A stretch of 64,000 nt of DNA from Streptomyces hyaluromycini. GTDB lineage: Bacteria; Actinomycetota; Actinomycetes; Streptomycetales; Streptomycetaceae. The position numbers and the translations under genes were made by a program. How positions within the stretch are numbered: the first letter of the stretch is position 1; every line of letters starts with the position of its first letter. The stretch spans positions 974,319 to 1,038,318 of the forward strand of contig NZ_BCFL01000016.1 in the NCBI RefSeq assembly GCF_002217755.1. Reading direction: 5' to 3'. Of the stretch, positions 42,058 through 50,881 are shown one piece after another. Under the pieces are notes generated by a model. It worked only from the letters and a program-made list of their open reading frames with translations. It was not told the origin of the DNA and did no database searches.

Positions 42058-43050
42058 GTGCGCCGCGCCCTCGTCTGGCCGACGGCCGCCCTCGTGGTGG
42101 CCGTCGTCGCCGTGCTCAGCCTCGCCGTCGGCACCCGTGCCGTACCGCCGGCCGCCGTGTTCGACGCCCTGCTGCACGGCGGGACGTCACCCGACGCGCT
42201 CGTCGTCCGCTCCCTCCGCCTGCCCCGCACCGAGGTCGGCCTCACCGCGGGCGCCGCGCTGGGCCTCGCCGGCGCCGCACTCCAGGCGGTCACCCGCAAC
42301 CCGCTCGCCGACCCCGGCATCCTCGGTCTGAGCCAGGGGGCGGCGGCCGGGGTCGTGCTCGCCATCGTCCTCGGCGGCACCGGGTACGGCTTCGGGGCCT
42401 ACGTCTGGTACGCCTTCACCGGCGCCGTCGTCGCCGCGTGCCTGGTGTACGGCATCGCGGCGCGGGGACGGGGCGGGGCGTCCCCGGTGAAGCTCGCGCT
42501 GGCCGGCACGGCCCTGTCCGCGATGACCGCGGGCGCCACGACGGTCGTCCTCACCTCCAGCTCCGCCACCCTCGACCAGTTCCGGTTCTGGCAGGTGGGG
42601 GCGCTCAGCGGGCGGGACGCGGGGACGGTCGTACGGATGCTGCCGTTCCTGGCGGCGGGCGCCGTGCTGGTGCTGTCCTGTGCCCGGGGGCTGGACGCGC
42701 TGGCCCTCGGCGACGAGACGGCGCGTGCGCTCGGGCACCGGGTCCATGTCGTACGGGGGTGCGCGGCACTGGGGGCGACCCTGCTGACCGCGTCCGCGGT
42801 GGCGGCGGCCGGACCGATCGCGTTCGTGGGGCTGGTGGTGCCGCATCTGGCGAGGCGGTTGGTCAGGGGCGGCGGGTACGGCCGTGTACTGCCGCTGTCG
42901 GCGCTGCTGGGAGCGGGGTTGTTGGTGGCCGCGGATGTGCTGGGGCGGGTGGTGCGGGCTCCTGCGGAGGTGCCGGCCGGGGTGATGACGGCGTTGGTGG
43001 GGGTACCGGTGCTGGTGGCCCTGGTACGGAGGAAAGGGGCCGTGTCGTGA
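42058..43050 (+). CDS. FecCD-family siderophore permease, subunit 1
   Basis: 330 residues, about nine or ten helices, with VTRNPLADPGILGLSQGA (the FecCD hallmark) at about 79-96 and the ATPase-coupling loop GPIAFVGLVVPHLARRLV near 252-269. GTG 42058 directly follows the TAA of the binding-protein gene, so translation is coupled. Its stop overlaps a GTG (43047) that opens the next reading frame. Confidence 0.94.
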   Translation: MRRALVWPTAALVVAVVAVLSLAVGTRAVPPAAVFDALLHGGTSPDALVVRSLRLPRTEVGLTAGAALGLAGAALQAVTRNPLADPGILGLSQGAAAGVVLAIVLGGTGYGFGAYVWYAFTGAVVAACLVYGIAARGRGGASPVKLALAGTALSAMTAGATTVVLTSSSATLDQFRFWQVGALSGRDAGTVVRMLPFLAAGAVLVLSCARGLDALALGDETARALGHRVHVVRGCAALGATLLTASAVAAAGPIAFVGLVVPHLARRLVRGGGYGRVLPLSALLGAGLLVAADVLGRVVRAPAEVPAGVMTALVGVPVLVALVRRKGAVS

Positions 43051-44279
43051 GGCGTACCCGGGGTGGGGGCCGGGGGCGGGGGGTTTCGCTTACCGGCGCT
43101 GGCCGGGTGCCTCCCCCAGAGGGGGGACCCCCAGCGCCCACCCGTGCCGCCCCAAGCGGCACGACTGCCCGCAGGCTGGGTCAGCTGACAAGGCGCCCGC
43201 GGCTGAGGCGCCCCTTCAGGGGCGCGGGGAACTGCGCGATCAGCCCCCGCCGGCCCGCAGTCGTCGTACTACGGCCCCACCCCCGCTTCTCCCTCGTCCT
43301 CCACAAACGTTCGATTCTCGTCGCCCTCGCGCTTCTCGGCCTCCTCGCCGTCGCCATGACCGCCTCCGCCTCCCTCGGCCAGACCTACATCTCCCCCGCC
43401 GACGTCTGGCGCACCCTCCGCGGCGCCCCCACCCCCTACGACCTGGTCGTCAACGAACTGCGCGTGCCGCGCATCGTGCTCGGTGCTCTCGTCGGCTGCT
43501 CACTCGGGCTCGCCGGGGCGCTGGTGCAGACCGTCACCCGGAATCCGCTGGCCAGCCCGGACGTCATCGGCGTCGGGCACGGCGCCGCCGCCGCGACCGT
43601 GCTCGCGCTGGCCACGGGGGCCGTCGCAGCGCCCTCCGCGATGCCCGCCGTGTCCGTGGCCGGCGGCCTCGGTGCCGCCGCCCTCGTGTACGTGCTCGCC
43701 TGGCGGCACGGCATGCAGCCCAGCCGTTTCGTGCTCACCGGCGTCGGTGTCGGCGTCGCCCTGTCCGCCGTCGTCCAGCTGTATCTCACCGACAGCGAGC
43801 TGGACGCCGCCGAGCAGGTCAAGCTGTGGCTGACCGGGAGTCTGAACGGGCGCGGGTGGGAGCAGGCCGGGCCGCTCGCCGTCGTCCTCGTCCTCGCCCT
43901 GCCGGGGCTGGTGTGGGCGGCCCGGGCGGCGCGGCCGCTCGGGCTCGACGCCGACACCGCCGCCGCGCTCGGCCTCCGGGTCGACCGGGCCCGGCTCGGT
44001 CTCACCGCCCTCGGCGTCGTGCTCGCCGCCACCGCGACCGGTGCCGCCGGGCCGATCGGGTTCGTCGCCCTGACCGCGCCGCAGCTGGCCAGGCGGCTCA
44101 CCCGCACCCCCCAGCTGCCGCTGGTCTGCTCGGCGCTGACGGGCGCACTCGTGCTGGTGACCGCCGACCTGGTGGCCCGCACCCTGGTCCCTCCGCTGGA
44201 GATCCCGGTCGGTGCGCTGACCTCCCTGGTCGGCGGCCCCTATCTGCTCTATCTCCTCGGCCGCAGGCCGAAGCACTGA
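43047..44279 (+). CDS. FecCD-family siderophore permease, subunit 2, with a repeat-derived 5' end
   Basis: The conserved permease begins near HKRSILVALALLGLLAV (about 43302) and shows VTRNPLASPDVIGVGHGA and GPIGFVALTAPQLARRLT, so it is a complete FecCD subunit. The only good start is GTG 43047, overlapping the previous stop (GTGA). Between it and the first helix lie about 85 codons, most made of repeats B (43085-43177, inverted) and A (43199-43260). The frame stays open through them but the encoded stretch (Arg/Gly/Pro-rich) is not protein-like. Either the repeats have been absorbed as an N-terminal extension or an atypical downstream start is used; no ATG, GTG or TTG lies in frame between 43200 and the first helix. 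Confidence 0.85.
   Translation: MRRTRGGGRGRGVSLTGAGRVPPPEGGPPAPTRAAPSGTTARRLGQLTRRPRLRRPFRGAGNCAISPRRPAVVVLRPHPRFSLVLHKRSILVALALLGLLAVAMTASASLGQTYISPADVWRTLRGAPTPYDLVVNELRVPRIVLGALVGCSLGLAGALVQTVTRNPLASPDVIGVGHGAAAATVLALATGAVAAPSAMPAVSVAGGLGAAALVYVLAWRHGMQPSRFVLTGVGVGVALSAVVQLYLTDSELDAAEQVKLWLTGSLNGRGWEQAGPLAVVLVLALPGLVWAARAARPLGLDADTAAALGLRVDRARLGLTALGVVLAATATGAAGPIGFVALTAPQLARRLTRTPQLPLVCSALTGALVLVTADLVARTLVPPLEIPVGALTSLVGGPYLLYLLGRRPKH
43085..43177. repeat. Dispersed repeat B, copy 1 (inverted)
   Basis: On the minus strand it reads GCGGGCAGTCGTGCCGC, then GCGGCACGGGTGGGCGC, then CCAGCGCCGGTAAGCG, matching 50779-50850 and 60837-60910. It contains the hairpin GTGCCGC/GCGGCAC. Unlike the other copies it holds an extra CT-rich palindrome (GGGGGTCCCCCCTCTGGGGG) in the middle. 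It lies inside the reading frame of the second FecCD gene. Confidence 0.88.
43199..43260. repeat. Dispersed repeat A, copy 2 (inverted)
   Basis: GCGCCCCTTCAGGGGCGC hairpin followed by GGGGAACTGCGCGATCAGCC, the reverse complement of repeat A. It directly follows repeat B inside the same reading frame. Confidence 0.85.
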
Positions 44280-44280
44280 C

Positions 44281-45324
44281 TCAGATCGTCGCCGTGTCGA
44301 TCACGAAGCGGTAGCGGACGTCGCTGTTCACGACCCGCTCGTACGCCTCGTTGATCTGGTCGGCGCTGATCAGCTCGATCTCGGCGCCCAGGTGGTGCTC
44401 GGCGCAGAAGTCGAGCATCTCCTGGGTCTCCGGGATACCGCCGATGCCGGAGCTGCTCAGGCTGCGGCGGTTGCCGAAGACGGAGGAGAGGAGGATGTGG
44501 ACGGGCTCCTCGGGGATGCCGACGTTCACCATGGCGCCGTCGGTCTTCAGCAGCGACAGGTACGCGTCGAAGTCGAGCGGGGCGGACACCGTGTTGAGGA
44601 TGATGTCGAAGGTGCCCTTGAGCTCCTCGAAGGTCTTCGGGTCGCTGGTCGCGTGGTAGTGCGTGGCGCCCAGCTTCAGGCCGTCGTCCTTCTTGCGGAG
44701 GGACTGGGACAGGACGGTGACCTCCGCGCCCAGGGCGGCGGCGATCTTCACGCCCATGTGGCCCAGGCCGCCGAGGCCGACGACCGCGACCTTCTTGCCG
44801 GGACCGGCGTTCCAGTGCTTGAGCGGGGAGTACGTGGTGATGCCGGCGCAGAGCAGGGGGGCCGCCACGTCGAGGGGGAGACCGTCGGGGATGCGGACGA
44901 CGTAGTTCTCGTCGACGACTACCTTCTGCGCGTAGCCGCCGTAGGTGGGCTGCCCGTCCTTGCCGACGGCGTTGTACGTCCAGGTCGGGCCGCCGCCGGT
45001 GCAGTACTGCTGGAGCCCGGCCTTGCAGTTGTCGCACTCACGGCAGGAGTCGACCATGCAGCCGACGCCCACCCGGTCCCCCACCGCGTACTTCGTGACA
45101 CCCGGGCCGACCTCCGAGACGACGCCCGCGATCTCGTGACCGGGCACCATCGGGAAGATCGCCGTACCCCAGCCCTCCCGGGCCTGGTGGATGTCGGAGT
45201 GACAGATACCGGCGAACTGGATGTCGATGAGGACGTCGAACTCGCCGACCGCGCGCCGCTCGATCGTGGTCCGCTCCAGCGGGGCCTTCGCGGCAGGCGC
45301 GGCGTAAGCAGCAACAGTGGTCAT
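44281..45324 (-). CDS. Zinc-dependent alcohol dehydrogenase (YahK/CAD-like)
   Basis: 347-residue medium-chain dehydrogenase. Catalytic zinc ligands lie in GICHSDIH and GHEIAG; the structural zinc site is [15 protein letters not shown]; the NAD(P) motif is GLGGLGHMG near residue 177. This is the cinnamyl/YahK type that reduces a broad range of aldehydes. ATG 45324 has AGGAG upstream. It is divergent from the MmyB-type regulator gene, its probable controller. The 3' end is close to the convergent permease gene (1-bp gap). Confidence 0.93.
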   Translation of the reverse strand: MTTVAAYAAPAAKAPLERTTIERRAVGEFDVLIDIQFAGICHSDIHQAREGWGTAIFPMVPGHEIAGVVSEVGPGVTKYAVGDRVGVGCMVDSCRECDNCKAGLQQYCTGGGPTWTYNAVGKDGQPTYGGYAQKVVVDENYVVRIPDGLPLDVAAPLLCAGITTYSPLKHWNAGPGKKVAVVGLGGLGHMGVKIAAALGAEVTVLSQSLRKKDDGLKLGATHYHATSDPKTFEELKGTFDIILNTVSAPLDFDAYLSLLKTDGAMVNVGIPEEPVHILLSSVFGNRRSLSSSGIGGIPETQEMLDFCAEHHLGAEIELISADQINEAYERVVNSDVRYRFVIDTATI

Positions 45325-45498
45325 GAGGGGGGTTCTCCTAGAGGTGTCTTCGCACCCGGTCGCCTTCTTCCGTCCCGGGCACGCATCCAGACTCCTCCAC
45401 GCTACGTCCGTCACCCAGCCCCCGCCTCTGCGTACGTCTGCCGTGCCTACCACTGGCGGGGTCAGGTTCCGGTGCGTACGACCGTGAATACTGGATGT

Positions 45499-46392
45499 AT
45501 GGAAGACCACCCCCTGCCCTCCTCCCCGCCCCTGGACCGGCGTGCCGAGCTCAGCGAGTTCCTGCGCACCCGGCGGGCCCGGCTGCACCCCTCCGACGTG
45601 GGGCTGCCGGACTTCGGGCGGCACCGCAGGGTGCCGGGGCTGCGGCGCGAGGAGCTGGCGCAGCTGGCCGGGGTGTCGGTGGCGTACTACACGCGCCTGG
45701 AGCAGGGCAACGGGCGGAACGTGTCGGCGGAGGTGCTGGACTCGATCGCCCGTGCGCTGCGGCTCACCGACGCCGAGCACGCGCATCTCGCGCATCTCGC
45801 CAAGGGCAAGCAGCACAAGAAGAAGGCGTCGGCGCGGCCACAGCAGGTGCGGGCGTCGCTGGGGCAGCTGCTGGAGTCGATGGAGGGCGTGCCGGCGTAC
45901 ATCGTGGGGCGGCGCTCGGAGATCCTGGCGTGGAACCGGATGGCGGCGGCGCTCTTCGGTGACTGGGCGGAGCTGCCGGTGGCGGAACGCAACTGGGCCC
46001 GGCTGACGTTCCTGCGGCCCGACTACCGCGAGCTCTTCGTCGACTGGGAGCAGAAGGCGACCGACATCGTGTGCCAGCTGCGGATGGACGCGGGCTGCTA
46101 TCCGGACGACCCCCGGCTGTCCGCGCTGGTGGGCGAGCTCTCGGTGAAGAGCGGGGAGTTCCGCCGGCTGTGGGCGACCCACGACGTCAAGGAGAAGTCG
46201 TACGGGGTGAAGCGGATGCACCACTCGCTGGTGGGTGAGCTGTCCCTGAACTACGAGTCGTTCCGCATGCCCGGCGACCAGGACCAGGCCCTGGTCACGT
46301 ACCACGCGGAACCGGGCTCGGCGTCGGCCCAGGCGCTGCGCCTGCTGGCCAGCTGGGGCACGGACGCGACCCGGGTCGCCCCCACCGCCTGA
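45499..46392 (+). CDS. MmyB-type helix-turn-helix regulator
   Basis: 297 residues. An XRE-type HTH (about 40-90) reads [25 protein letters not shown], and the C-terminal domain (about 115-290) is the MmyB-like ligand-binding fold ([21 protein letters not shown]) thought to bind fatty-acid-like molecules. Streptomyces use many such regulators beside divergent oxidoreductase genes, as here with the alcohol dehydrogenase. ATG 45499 is the only start giving the conserved N-terminus. Confidence 0.9.
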   Translation: MEDHPLPSSPPLDRRAELSEFLRTRRARLHPSDVGLPDFGRHRRVPGLRREELAQLAGVSVAYYTRLEQGNGRNVSAEVLDSIARALRLTDAEHAHLAHLAKGKQHKKKASARPQQVRASLGQLLESMEGVPAYIVGRRSEILAWNRMAAALFGDWAELPVAERNWARLTFLRPDYRELFVDWEQKATDIVCQLRMDAGCYPDDPRLSALVGELSVKSGEFRRLWATHDVKEKSYGVKRMHHSLVGELSLNYESFRMPGDQDQALVTYHAEPGSASAQALRLLASWGTDATRVAPTA

Positions 46393-46434
46393 ACCCGCCG
46401 CCCGAGCCCGCCGCCTGAGCCCGCGCATGGAGAA

Positions 46435-46467
46435 CGGCCCGCCGGAAGCCGCGCTTCCGACGGGCCG
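46435..46467. terminator. Hairpin between the MmyB and subtilase genes
   Basis: CGGCCCGCCGGAAGC and GCTTCCGACGGGCCG pair over 15 bp with one mismatch and a 3-nt loop. It lies between convergent genes and probably terminates both; no T-run. Confidence 0.75.
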
Positions 46468-46499
46468 CTCGCTGGGGTTCTACTCGGCGACCGACGCGC

Positions 46500-49400
46500 T
46501 CACTTGGCGTAGTACGCGTTGTAGATGGAGATCGTCGACTTGTTGCCCTTCTTGTCGGCGATCTTGGCGTGGAACGAGATGGCCTTGCCCTTGGCCGGGT
46601 TCTTGACGGTGATCTTGCCGTGGCTGACCGTCAGCTTCTTCCAGGTCTGGCCGTAGTCGTACGACACCCAGACCGCGAGGGACTTCAGGTTGCGGCCGGC
46701 GGCCGCGCCCTCGACGGTGACCGGGAAGGTGACCTTCTTGCCCGCCTCGACGCGGCTGTCCAGGCCGGTCTTGGCGCCGAAGTGGACGGTGGAGGCCGGG
46801 AGCTGGGCCAGCACGGTGCTGCTGCCCGGCTTCTTCGAGTGGAAGGTCCAGCTCGCGTCGATCCGGGTGGAGGCGGCGGCGACCTTGACCGAGCGGATGA
46901 CCGAGGTGGTCAGCTTGTACTCGGCGTCACCGGACGGCACGTTGAAGACGCCGTCACCGAACAGCGGGTCCTTGTTGGAGCCCACCTTGGTGCCGTTGCG
47001 GTACAGAGTGGTGTTCACGGACAGGAAGTCGGAGGATCCGGCGTGCTTGGCGCCGTCGGAGAACAGCGGGACGATGCCGAAGATCTGGTTGCCGTCGCGG
47101 TACAGGCCGTACTCGGACGTCAGGTGCGGGCCGAAGACCGCCGTGTTGAAGGTGTTCCGGTAGGAGTTGCCGGCCTTGTACGTCCTCGGGTTGCCCAGCG
47201 TGTAGTACGCGTCGATGATCGGCAGGCCCTGGGGGTCGTGGCCGGAGTACTGCATGGCGTCGAAGGCCCACTGGGCGTTGTCCACGGTGGAGACGTGGAA
47301 GGTGCGGGTGCCGGGCAGCTTCTGCTCCACCGCGTCGCCCATGACGAGGTCCTCGCCGACCACACCCCACGGCGCGACCGAGCCGCTCTTGTTGGAGGCG
47401 GAGGCGCCGACGGCGTTCTTGACCGTGGCGAGCTCACCGGTCTTGAAGTGCCGGACCTTGTCGCCCTGGATCTTCTTGACCTGGGCGCTGGTGGCGACGT
47501 CGTACTCCTCGTCGGCGCCCTTGGTGAACTGGCCGCTCCAGGTCTGGGTCAGACCGCTCGCGACCTCACCGCCGAGCGGTGCGAGCCGGATGTCGGCGAA
47601 GGTGTCGAAGCCGACCCCGAACCCGATGCCGGCCGGGTCGTACATGTAGTCGACGGTCGCCGAGTGCGGGGTGGCCTGGGCGTCCGGCACGGTGATGTCG
47701 GCGGCCTTGGTGGTGCGGGCGTCGATGGTGAGCGTGAGGTCCTTGGTGACGCTCAGCTTCGGGTTGACCAGCCAGTCCAGACCGCCGTCGAAGGTGGTGA
47801 AGTCCTTGGCGATCCAGGCGTCCAGCAGATACGTGCCCTTCGGCACCCGGAAGCTGGCGGTCCCGGAGTCGGAGACCGGCACGACGTAGTCGCGGCCGTT
47901 GCCGAGGCCCGAGTAGCCCGCGAGGTCGGTGGCGTAGACACCGGTCGGGTTGCCGTCGCGCCCGATGTGCTTGACGGTGACGGTGTACGACTGCACCTCG
48001 CGCGTGACCGCGGCCGCCGTGCGGATGCTCTGTCCGCCGCCGGTCGCCGTGACGTACGCCGAGTAGGCGCCGTCGAGGGTGCCGCCCAGCTTGGTGTTGA
48101 CGGTGACGTCGACGGCGGCCGTGCCGCCCGCCGGGACGGTCACCTTGGTCGCGCCGAGCTTGAAGAAGCCGGCCGGGGCCGCCGCGCCCTTGGGGTCGGT
48201 GGCGGTCGCCGCGAGACTGAGGGTGACGTCCTTGGTGCCGGTGTTGCGGTAGGTCAGCTGCTTGGTGACCGGGGTGTCGTCGGTGTGCGGCCACTGCTGC
48301 ACCCCGAAGTTCACCGACACCGGGTCGGCGAGCACGGTCTGCTTGATGGCCTTGTCGACGGCGATCCGGCCCGAGCCCTGCTGGAACGGCGTGTACTTGC
48401 CGCCCTTCGCGGAGCCGGTCAGGGCCGCCTTCAGATCCTGGTAGCCCCAGTCGGGGTGCTCCTGCTTGAGGATCGCCGCGGCACCCGCGACGTGCGGGGT
48501 CGCCATCGACGTACCGGAGATGGTCAGGTAGCCGGGCGGGTTCTCGCCGACCTCCTGGTCGATGACGCTGCCCTTGGCCGCGGCCGCGGTGATGTCGACG
48601 CCGGGCGCGGTGACGTCCGGCTTGATGGAGCCGTCGGCGGCGGGGCCGGTGGAGGAGAAGTCGGCGAGCTTGTCGTTGCCGTCGACGGCGCCGACGGTGA
48701 GCGCGTCGGCGGCGCTGCCCGGCGAACCGATCGACTCGGGGCCCTCGTTGCCCGCGGCGATCGCGAACAGGATGCCCTTCTGCTCGGAGAGCTTGTTGAC
48801 CTCGGCTTCGAGCGGGTCGATCTCGGGGGTGTCGAAGCCCCCGAGGCTGAGGTTGACGATGTCGGCGCCCTCGGCCGCCGCCCACTCCATGCCGGCGAGG
48901 ATGCCGGAGTCGTCACCGGAGCCGGTGTCGTCCAGGACCTTGCCGTTGAGGATCTTCGCGCCGGGCGCGACACCCGTGTACTTGCCGTGCGACTTGGCGC
49001 CGGTGCCCGCCGCGATGGACGCGACGTGCGTGCCGTGGCCGAAGTGGTCCGAGGCGTCGGCGGCCGCGCTGAAGTTCTTGGACTCGATCACCTGGTCCTT
49101 GAGGTCCGGGTGGGTCGTGTCGACACCGGTGTCCAGGACGGCGATCTTGACGCCCTTGCCGTTGTAGCCGGCCTTCCAGGCCGTGGGCGCGCCGATCTGC
49201 GGCACGGACTTGTCCAGGCTGGCCTTGCGGACGCCGTCGAGCCAGACGTGCGCGATGCCGGCGGCGGCCTTGTCCCCGTTGGTGACCGCGTCCCAGAGCT
49301 CGGGCGTGTCCTTGACCGGGGTCTGCACGGCGTCGGCGTTGAGCGTCTTGAGGCTGTGCCGCAGGGTGCCCGCGTCCCGGACGTCGGCCTTGGTGGCCGT

Positions 49401-49820
49401 GGCGGCACCGCTGTAGCCGACGATGACCTTGAGGCCGTTCTTCTGCGCCTTGCGGGTCGCGGCCTTGTTCAACTCGGTGACGTCGAAGAGCCGTTGGTCC
49501 AGCTTGCCGGAGGCCACCAGCTGGACGGCGTCACCGGGGACGACGAGGGTGTGCCCGTCGACCTTGCTGATCCGGAAGGGTATGTGCTGGCGCCCCTTGG
49601 CCCGCTCCAGGCCGACGACGCGGCCCTTGGCGTCCAGGGCGACCCGGTCGCCGGTGATCAGGGTGACGTGGTGCTTGGCGGTGAGCGAAGAGGCAGCGGC
49701 GGCCGTGGCGGCGCGCTGTTCCGGCTTCGCCGATGCCGGGCTGGTCATGCCCGCGGCGAGCGCGACGGCTGCTGCGGTGGCCACGGTGGCCGCGGCAGCT
49801 CTTTTCACTTGTCTGCGCAA
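46500..49820 (-). CDS. Large secreted S8 subtilase
   Basis: 1106 residues. A Sec-type signal peptide (basic start, hydrophobic 10-25, ASA at about 31) and a propeptide (about 45-200) precede the subtilisin domain. The triad is complete: Asp230 (AVLDTGVD), His262 (GHGTHVAS), Ser438 (SGTSMATPH); Asn358 (AAGNEG) forms the oxyanion hole. About 620 further residues hold beta-sandwich modules, including a C-terminal Ig-like part. Probably an extracellular nutrient or developmental protease. The start is TTG 49820 or GTG 49808; Shine-Dalgarno spacing (GGGGGAG) suits neither perfectly. Confidence 0.93.
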   Translation of the reverse strand: MRRQVKRAAAATVATAAAVALAAGMTSPASAKPEQRAATAAAASSLTAKHHVTLITGDRVALDAKGRVVGLERAKGRQHIPFRISKVDGHTLVVPGDAVQLVASGKLDQRLFDVTELNKAATRKAQKNGLKVIVGYSGAATATKADVRDAGTLRHSLKTLNADAVQTPVKDTPELWDAVTNGDKAAAGIAHVWLDGVRKASLDKSVPQIGAPTAWKAGYNGKGVKIAVLDTGVDTTHPDLKDQVIESKNFSAAADASDHFGHGTHVASIAAGTGAKSHGKYTGVAPGAKILNGKVLDDTGSGDDSGILAGMEWAAAEGADIVNLSLGGFDTPEIDPLEAEVNKLSEQKGILFAIAAGNEGPESIGSPGSAADALTVGAVDGNDKLADFSSTGPAADGSIKPDVTAPGVDITAAAAKGSVIDQEVGENPPGYLTISGTSMATPHVAGAAAILKQEHPDWGYQDLKAALTGSAKGGKYTPFQQGSGRIAVDKAIKQTVLADPVSVNFGVQQWPHTDDTPVTKQLTYRNTGTKDVTLSLAATATDPKGAAAPAGFFKLGATKVTVPAGGTAAVDVTVNTKLGGTLDGAYSAYVTATGGGQSIRTAAAVTREVQSYTVTVKHIGRDGNPTGVYATDLAGYSGLGNGRDYVVPVSDSGTASFRVPKGTYLLDAWIAKDFTTFDGGLDWLVNPKLSVTKDLTLTIDARTTKAADITVPDAQATPHSATVDYMYDPAGIGFGVGFDTFADIRLAPLGGEVASGLTQTWSGQFTKGADEEYDVATSAQVKKIQGDKVRHFKTGELATVKNAVGASASNKSGSVAPWGVVGEDLVMGDAVEQKLPGTRTFHVSTVDNAQWAFDAMQYSGHDPQGLPIIDAYYTLGNPRTYKAGNSYRNTFNTAVFGPHLTSEYGLYRDGNQIFGIVPLFSDGAKHAGSSDFLSVNTTLYRNGTKVGSNKDPLFGDGVFNVPSGDAEYKLTTSVIRSVKVAAASTRIDASWTFHSKKPGSSTVLAQLPASTVHFGAKTGLDSRVEAGKKVTFPVTVEGAAAGRNLKSLAVWVSYDYGQTWKKLTVSHGKITVKNPAKGKAISFHAKIADKKGNKSTISIYNAYYAK

Positions 49821-49897
49821 GACTCCCCCAGGAGACGATGTGCCGGGCGAATTCCCCGTTCACCCGGCCGGGGGCAGTCCCGTACGCACATACGTCA

Positions 49898-49928
49898 ACC
49901 CCCCGGAATACGGAGTATGCCGGGGGGT
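49898..49928. promoter_or_regulatory. Long hairpin upstream of the subtilase gene
   Basis: Arms ACCCCCCGGAATAC and GTATGCCGGGGGGT (14 bp, one mismatch) with a 3-nt loop, 78-108 bp upstream of the subtilase start. A TTGACG follows at once on the minus strand. It could be an operator or a terminator for the upstream ABC operon. Nothing else gene-like lies in the 218-bp gap except the palindrome at 50007. Confidence 0.5.
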
Positions 49929-50006
49929 GATCAGCGGGCTCAAGAGATGAGAGGCCGGTAAGAAGAGTGCGGGCCAACTGTTACGCGCCGGGGTGAACAC
50001 CGTTAC

Positions 50007-50022
50007 ACAACCGCGCGGTTGT
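50007..50022. terminator. Perfect palindrome downstream of the ABC ATPase gene
   Basis: ACAACCGC-GCGGTTGT is perfectly palindromic over 16 bp without a loop, 16 bp past the ATPase stop. It may be a protein-binding site or part of a transcript end; the lack of a loop favours protein binding. Confidence 0.4.
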
Positions 50023-50038
50023 ACACGGCGCGCCGGTG

Positions 50039-50722
50039 TTATGCGCCGGCGTTCTCCTTGACGGTGATCTTGCCCTTGCGGATGGTCGCGAGGCGCGGGG
50101 CCTTCTTCGCGATCGCGGAGTCGTGGGTGACCATGATGAAGGTCAGCCCGTGCTCCTTCCACATGCTCTCCAGTACGTCCATGATCTCGTCGCGCATGCC
50201 CTCGTCGAGGTTGCCGGTGGGCTCGTCGGCGAGCAGCACCTTGGGCTGCTTGACGAGGGCCCGGGCGATGGCGACGCGCTGCTGCTGGCCGCCGGACATC
50301 TCGCCGGGCAGGTGGCCGAGGCGCTCGCCGAGACCGACCGACGTCAGCGCCTCGGCGGCGCGTTCGCGCCGTTCCTTGGTCTTGACGCCGAGCGGGACGA
50401 GGGCGGTCTCGACGTTCTCCTGGGCGGTGAGCGTCGGGATGAGGTTGAAGGACTGGAAGACGAAGCCGATGTTCTCGCTGCGGACCCGGGTCAGCTTGCT
50501 CTCGGAGAGCTTGGCCAGGTCGGTGCCGTCCAGGACGACTTCACCGGACGTCGGCCGGTCCAGGCCGCCCAGCATCTGCAGGAGGGTGGACTTGCCGCCG
50601 CCCGTGGGCCCCTGGATGACCAGGCGGTCACCGTCGGCGATGGTGAGATCGATGCCGTCGAGGGCCCGGACGGTGTCCTTGCCGCGCGTGTAGAGCTTGG
50701 TGACGTTTCTGAGTTCGTACAT
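50039..50722 (-). CDS. MacB/LolD-type ABC transporter ATPase
   Basis: 227 residues: Walker A GPTGGGKSTLL near residue 38, Q-loop FVFQSFNLIPTLT, signature MSGGQQQRVAIARA near 138, Walker B VLLADEPTGNLD. This is the MacB/FtsE-like group that couples ATP hydrolysis to mechanical work on periplasmic or extracytoplasmic substrates. ATG 50722 has AGGAG upstream. It follows its permease gene after a 159-bp gap that is mostly repeat B. Confidence 0.93.
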   Translation of the reverse strand: MYELRNVTKLYTRGKDTVRALDGIDLTIADGDRLVIQGPTGGGKSTLLQMLGGLDRPTSGEVVLDGTDLAKLSESKLTRVRSENIGFVFQSFNLIPTLTAQENVETALVPLGVKTKERRERAAEALTSVGLGERLGHLPGEMSGGQQQRVAIARALVKQPKVLLADEPTGNLDEGMRDEIMDVLESMWKEHGLTFIMVTHDSAIAKKAPRLATIRKGKITVKENAGA

Positions 50723-50778
50723 GGTGGCTCCTGGAGGGTGTTCGGGGTGGGGCGGTCGGGTGGCCGTGGCTCGTACAG

Positions 50779-50850
50779 CCGCGGGCAGTCGTGCCGCTGG
50801 GGCGGCACGGGTGGGCGCGGGCGGCACCCGGCAAGCGCCGGTGAGCGTCC
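50779..50850. repeat. Dispersed repeat B, copy 2
   Basis: GCGGGCAGTCGTGCCGC, GCGGCACGGGTGGGCGC and AAGCGCCGGTGAGCGTCC in order, matching the copies at 43085-43177 (inverted) and 60837-60910. It sits between the permease and ATPase genes of one ABC operon. Confidence 0.88.
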
Positions 50851-50881
50851 CCACCCCCACCCCAGCCACAGCCGACGTCAG

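Noticed and set aside
41931..44279. A single 782-codon protein across both FecCD genes
   Set aside because: Its first part is an out-of-frame reading of FecCD subunit 1; only the section from about 43047 is the real second permease.
44281..46428. A 715-codon minus-strand protein including the alcohol dehydrogenase
   Set aside because: The upstream half is antisense to the MmyB-type regulator gene; the dehydrogenase has its own start with AGGAG at 45324.
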